From Scytonematopsis contorta HA4267-MV1 (GTDB lineage: Bacteria; Cyanobacteriota; Cyanobacteriia; Cyanobacteriales; Nostocaceae), in NCBI GenBank assembly GCA_019359035.1, contig JAHHIC010000103.1, positions 1 to 45,042 of the forward strand: DNA of 45,042 bases. The letters run 5' to 3'. The first letter of the stretch is position 1. The number at the start of each line of letters is the position of its first letter. Shown one piece after another: positions 42,962 through 45,042 of this stretch. The translations under genes and the position numbers were made by a program. The notes under the pieces are model-generated. The model did not search any database. It saw only the letters and a list, made by a program, of their open reading frames with translations, and was not told the origin of the DNA.

Positions 42962-43537
42962 ATGTTACCAGAATTTGAGTCAGATGATACACCACAATCA
43001 AATTACCCAATTGAGTCAGATAGTAGTTTTACACCAGATGAAATCGAATCAATCCAAAAGTATAAGGAGAATTTACAAAAGAAGCTAAATAAAAACCAAT
43101 CGGTACTCAAAGGGATAGAAGCTGGCTTTTGGGGTCTTACTTCATATTCGATTGCTAGATTTTTAATACTGACAATCGGAACTCAGGGAGTAGGACTAGC
43201 AGTAGCTCTGAGCGTTTTAATTAACAATATTACCAATAGAGATTGTTTGGATGCTTTTAATTTAGATAGAAAAGATGGGGAGTGGAATATACAGGGTATG
43301 GGTAAAATCATCAAGTTTAGTTTCAGTACTTTGGTTGCCTGCTTTATTATTTGGAATGCGACAGGTGACTTATTAAAGATGGCTGACAGTTCAAAAGAAA
43401 CCTATAATGCATTACAAAATAAAGTAGAACAGTTTAATAACTTACCCGACAGCCAGCAAAGAAATATCTTCATAGTTGTTGTACTTGTTGGGTTAGGGGG
43501 AATTTACACAATTATTGATTCCCTAGATAGGAGGTAA
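42962..43537 (+). CDS. Unknown cluster gene 5, membrane protein
   Basis: A 191-residue protein. An acidic N-terminus (MLPEFESDDTPQSNYPIESD) is followed by a helical stretch. Hydrophobic segments lie at about 54-90 (FWGLTSYSIARFLILTIGTQ and VGLAVALSVLI), 115-133 (IIKFSFSTLVACFIIWNATG) and 168-187 (NIFIVVVLVGLGGIYTIID). Three or four passes are likely. It ends two bases before the ATPase gene, so the products may form one membrane complex. No strong ribosome site is seen before this start. Unknown family. Confidence 0.7.
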   Translation: MLPEFESDDTPQSNYPIESDSSFTPDEIESIQKYKENLQKKLNKNQSVLKGIEAGFWGLTSYSIARFLILTIGTQGVGLAVALSVLINNITNRDCLDAFNLDRKDGEWNIQGMGKIIKFSFSTLVACFIIWNATGDLLKMADSSKETYNALQNKVEQFNNLPDSQQRNIFIVVVLVGLGGIYTIIDSLDRR

Positions 43538-43539
43538 GC

Positions 43540-45015
43540 ATGAAAATACCTTACTCTGGTTTATCTGTTTCTTCTATAGTTGTAGCTTTATCGTCAGCAT
43601 TATATTTGGGTCAATCTACAAGACCTTTTGATGTAGTAATTGTTAGATTTTGCCCGACAACTATTAATAAAGGACAGAGACATATCAAAAACCGTGCGGA
43701 TTCCCAAGCAGAATTAGATAAGAAATATTGTAGATACGAGCATAAACTTTTAAAAGAAGTATGGGAACAACAACAGTTTGAAGCATCGTTACCAATTCCA
43801 GAATCATCACTCCAGTTAAGGAACATTCCTAAAACAAAATCAGATGTGAAGTGGTTTATTATAGCTCCCATCTCTTTTGGATTAGGATATCTAGCTTGGA
43901 GTAAGAAATGTGAAATCAATGAAGAAAATGCCCATTGGGAATTAGAAGGGTATAAAACCAGCATCAAGCTTACTGGAGTCAGGGCTAGAAATGAAAGAGA
44001 TTTTAAAACCCAAACTATTAATAGTAACTGGGATAAACAAAGGGTTAAATCTGGTTTTATTCCAGTAGACGCAATTAAGGATAGGGCTAAAAAGCAAGCT
44101 GAAATACAGGATAAAACTCATGCATCAGCACTTAAGCAATTTGATTTAGCTGATTCAGAGATGGATAAAACTATTGCAGAAAATATAAGAGACAAGAACA
44201 AAGCGGATAAGGAAAGTGAGAAAATGTTAAAGAAAAATAAGAGCAATGATTTAGAAGCATCTAACAACCCAGAAGGTAACATCCAAGAACGGGTAAATCA
44301 ACTGATAGAAGCATTAAAAAGATGGGAGGATGGTTGGTTATACACAATCATTAAAAATAACAAACCTTTATGGCTAATTGGTTCCCAAGGAAGCGGTAAA
44401 ACCAACACAGCTTCTTGTATTGCGCTAGTTAGAAAATATTGCTTTGATGCTCCAATTTACCAGCTAATTGACCGTCATGCTACTGGAGAAAACTGGAAGG
44501 TATGGCAATTCTTGGATGCACAAATTAAAGCAGAATCAGAAGAAGAAATCGGACAAGCTTTAGAAGATGCTTGTGAACGCTGGTTAGGCAGAATTAAAGA
44601 AGTACCAAGACAAAAGCAACAGTTAATTATTGACGAATTTACTAACCTTAAAAAAATACCATCCTGTAAAGAACCAGCTATGAGATTTTTCTCTATGCAT
44701 CTGACAGATACCAGAAAAGCGAAAGAGTTTTTTATTGGAATTAACCACTACTTTACTAATGAAAGCACCGTAGAGGGTACATTTGAAGCACGTAAAGCTG
44801 GCACAATTCAAATAAAAAAGTTTTCTGCAAATGGAGAAACACCATTAGCAAGAGTACAAATTGTACATGGGTTAGTTGATACCAGTGGTAGGGGTGAATA
44901 TAGCGTAGCTGTCACCAGGGGCAAACTAAACAGTTTAGTTTATGCTATAAAGTATATGATTAAAGCAATACAGAATTGTCATAGCTATATTTTAGCATTT
45001 CATTTCTCTTTATAA
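43540..45015 (+). CDS. Unknown cluster gene 6, membrane-anchored FtsK/HerA-like ATPase, interrupted by Tn3
   Basis: The frame gives 491 residues, but only the first 450 are native; residues 451-491 are read from the transposon end and the native last 32 lie at 635-730. Two hydrophobic segments at about 9-24 and 104-120 suggest a membrane anchor. A basic, charged coiled-coil-like region (about 180-250) precedes the ATPase. Walker A is LIGSQGSGKTNTASC (279-293) and Walker B is QQLIIDEFTNL (360-370). The layout is like type IV coupling proteins and FtsK/HerA translocases, so a role in moving DNA at the membrane is plausible. AGGAGGTAAGC before ATG is an excellent ribosome site. Whether the truncated, retailed protein works is unknown. 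Confidence 0.8.
   Translation: MKIPYSGLSVSSIVVALSSALYLGQSTRPFDVVIVRFCPTTINKGQRHIKNRADSQAELDKKYCRYEHKLLKEVWEQQQFEASLPIPESSLQLRNIPKTKSDVKWFIIAPISFGLGYLAWSKKCEINEENAHWELEGYKTSIKLTGVRARNERDFKTQTINSNWDKQRVKSGFIPVDAIKDRAKKQAEIQDKTHASALKQFDLADSEMDKTIAENIRDKNKADKESEKMLKKNKSNDLEASNNPEGNIQERVNQLIEALKRWEDGWLYTIIKNNKPLWLIGSQGSGKTNTASCIALVRKYCFDAPIYQLIDRHATGENWKVWQFLDAQIKAESEEEIGQALEDACERWLGRIKEVPRQKQQLIIDEFTNLKKIPSCKEPAMRFFSMHLTDTRKAKEFFIGINHYFTNESTVEGTFEARKAGTIQIKKFSANGETPLARVQIVHGLVDTSGRGEYSVAVTRGKLNSLVYAIKYMIKAIQNCHSYILAFHFSL
44886..44890. repeat. Target-site duplication TGGTA (left copy)
   Basis: TGGTA directly before the GGGG of the transposon left end; its partner is 631-635. It lies in the codons for Ser-Gly of the ATPase gene. 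Confidence 0.9.
44891..44952 (+). repeat. Left terminal inverted repeat of the Tn3-family element
   Basis: The 62-bp repeat matches the reverse complement of 569-630 at 60 of 62 positions, the first 52 being identical. Confidence 0.93.
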
Positions 45016-45042
45016 GGATGTCCGCATATCGGGCAGTAACGA
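45000..45042 (-). CDS. Possible C-terminal end of a transposon gene with CPxCG motif (partial)
   Basis: On the minus strand the last bases of the window read RYCPICGHPYKEK followed by TGA at 45002-45000. CPICGHPY has the look of a zinc-ribbon half, such as often ends a resolvase, recombinase or regulator. The gene would run from outside the window towards the inverted repeat, as passenger genes do. Only 13 residues are visible, so the call is tentative. Confidence 0.35.
   Translation of the reverse strand, partial: RYCPICGHPYKEK

Larger units (their letters stand above)
44891..45042 (+). mobile_element. Left end of the same Tn3-family transposon (partial)
   Basis: Begins GGGGTGAATATAGCGTAGC and continues out of the window. 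Together with 1-630 it makes one insertion in the ATPase gene if the molecule is circular. Only about 150 bases of this end are present, including a short minus-strand coding end. Confidence 0.9.

Overview
The window reads as most of a circular plasmid from a filamentous cyanobacterium, probably of the Nostoc/Calothrix/Tolypothrix type. The evidence is a large DUF3854 primase-helicase replication protein of the cyanobacterial CyRepA kind, ParAB and ParM-type partition genes, a MobV relaxase, pentapeptide-repeat proteins, cyanobacterial STAND/TPR proteins and moderate-to-low GC with long non-coding spacers. No rRNA, tRNA or ordinary housekeeping operon is visible.

The two window ends are halves of one Tn3-family transposon insertion. 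The right end (transposase C-terminus plus inverted repeat) occupies 1-630 and the left end occupies 44891-45042. The 62-bp terminal repeats match at 60 of 62 positions and are flanked by the same 5-bp target duplication, TGGTA. Removing the element restores one open frame from the ATPase gene at 43540-44890 into 636-733. This implies a circular molecule whose linear form was cut inside the transposon, with the rest of the element missing.

Layout. 1-733: transposon end and the displaced 3' end of the ATPase gene. 1120-4731: orphan ParD antitoxin, a pentapeptide-repeat/unknown protein pair, a small membrane protein and a 1-kb spacer with two CRP-like sites. 4732-7971: a STAND (NB-ARC-TPR-membrane) gene broken by an in-frame TGA. 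8309-10143: parAB with perfect palindromes inside parB. 10386-12576: lipoprotein D-Ala-D-Ala dipeptidase and an SH3-domain membrane protein. 13390-15890: a cassette of adenosine-deaminase-like protein, pentapeptide protein and small acidic protein. 16503-23552: a complete three-gene pPIWI-RE system (PD-(D/E)XK nuclease, DinG/XPD-type Fe-S helicase, PIWI-like protein), overlapping and co-oriented. 23553-26301: three 22-bp repeats beside an AT-rich tract, a tyrosine recombinase and a ribbon-helix-helix/coiled-coil protein. 26302-30101: phased GGTGACAC repeats, large hairpins and a ParM actin with a ParR-like partner and its repeat region. 30437-32152: MobV relaxase fused to a primase-like module. 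32556-33039: duplicated His-rich double-glycine peptides. 33303-34528: GNAT pair. 34644-38384: replication protein. 38874-40378: small accessory and broken genes. 40876-45015: a six-gene unknown cluster ending in a membrane-anchored FtsK/HerA-like ATPase, the gene hit by the transposon.

Functionally the plasmid combines replication (Rep), two segregation machines (ParAB and ParMR-like), mobilisation (MobV), defence or conflict (pPIWI-RE, the broken STAND NTPase, the deaminase cassette) and a membrane-ATPase cluster of unknown role that could serve DNA transfer. The best candidates for little-described biology are the pPIWI-RE operon, the 40876-733 cluster, the deaminase/pentapeptide cassette and the His-rich peptide pair.
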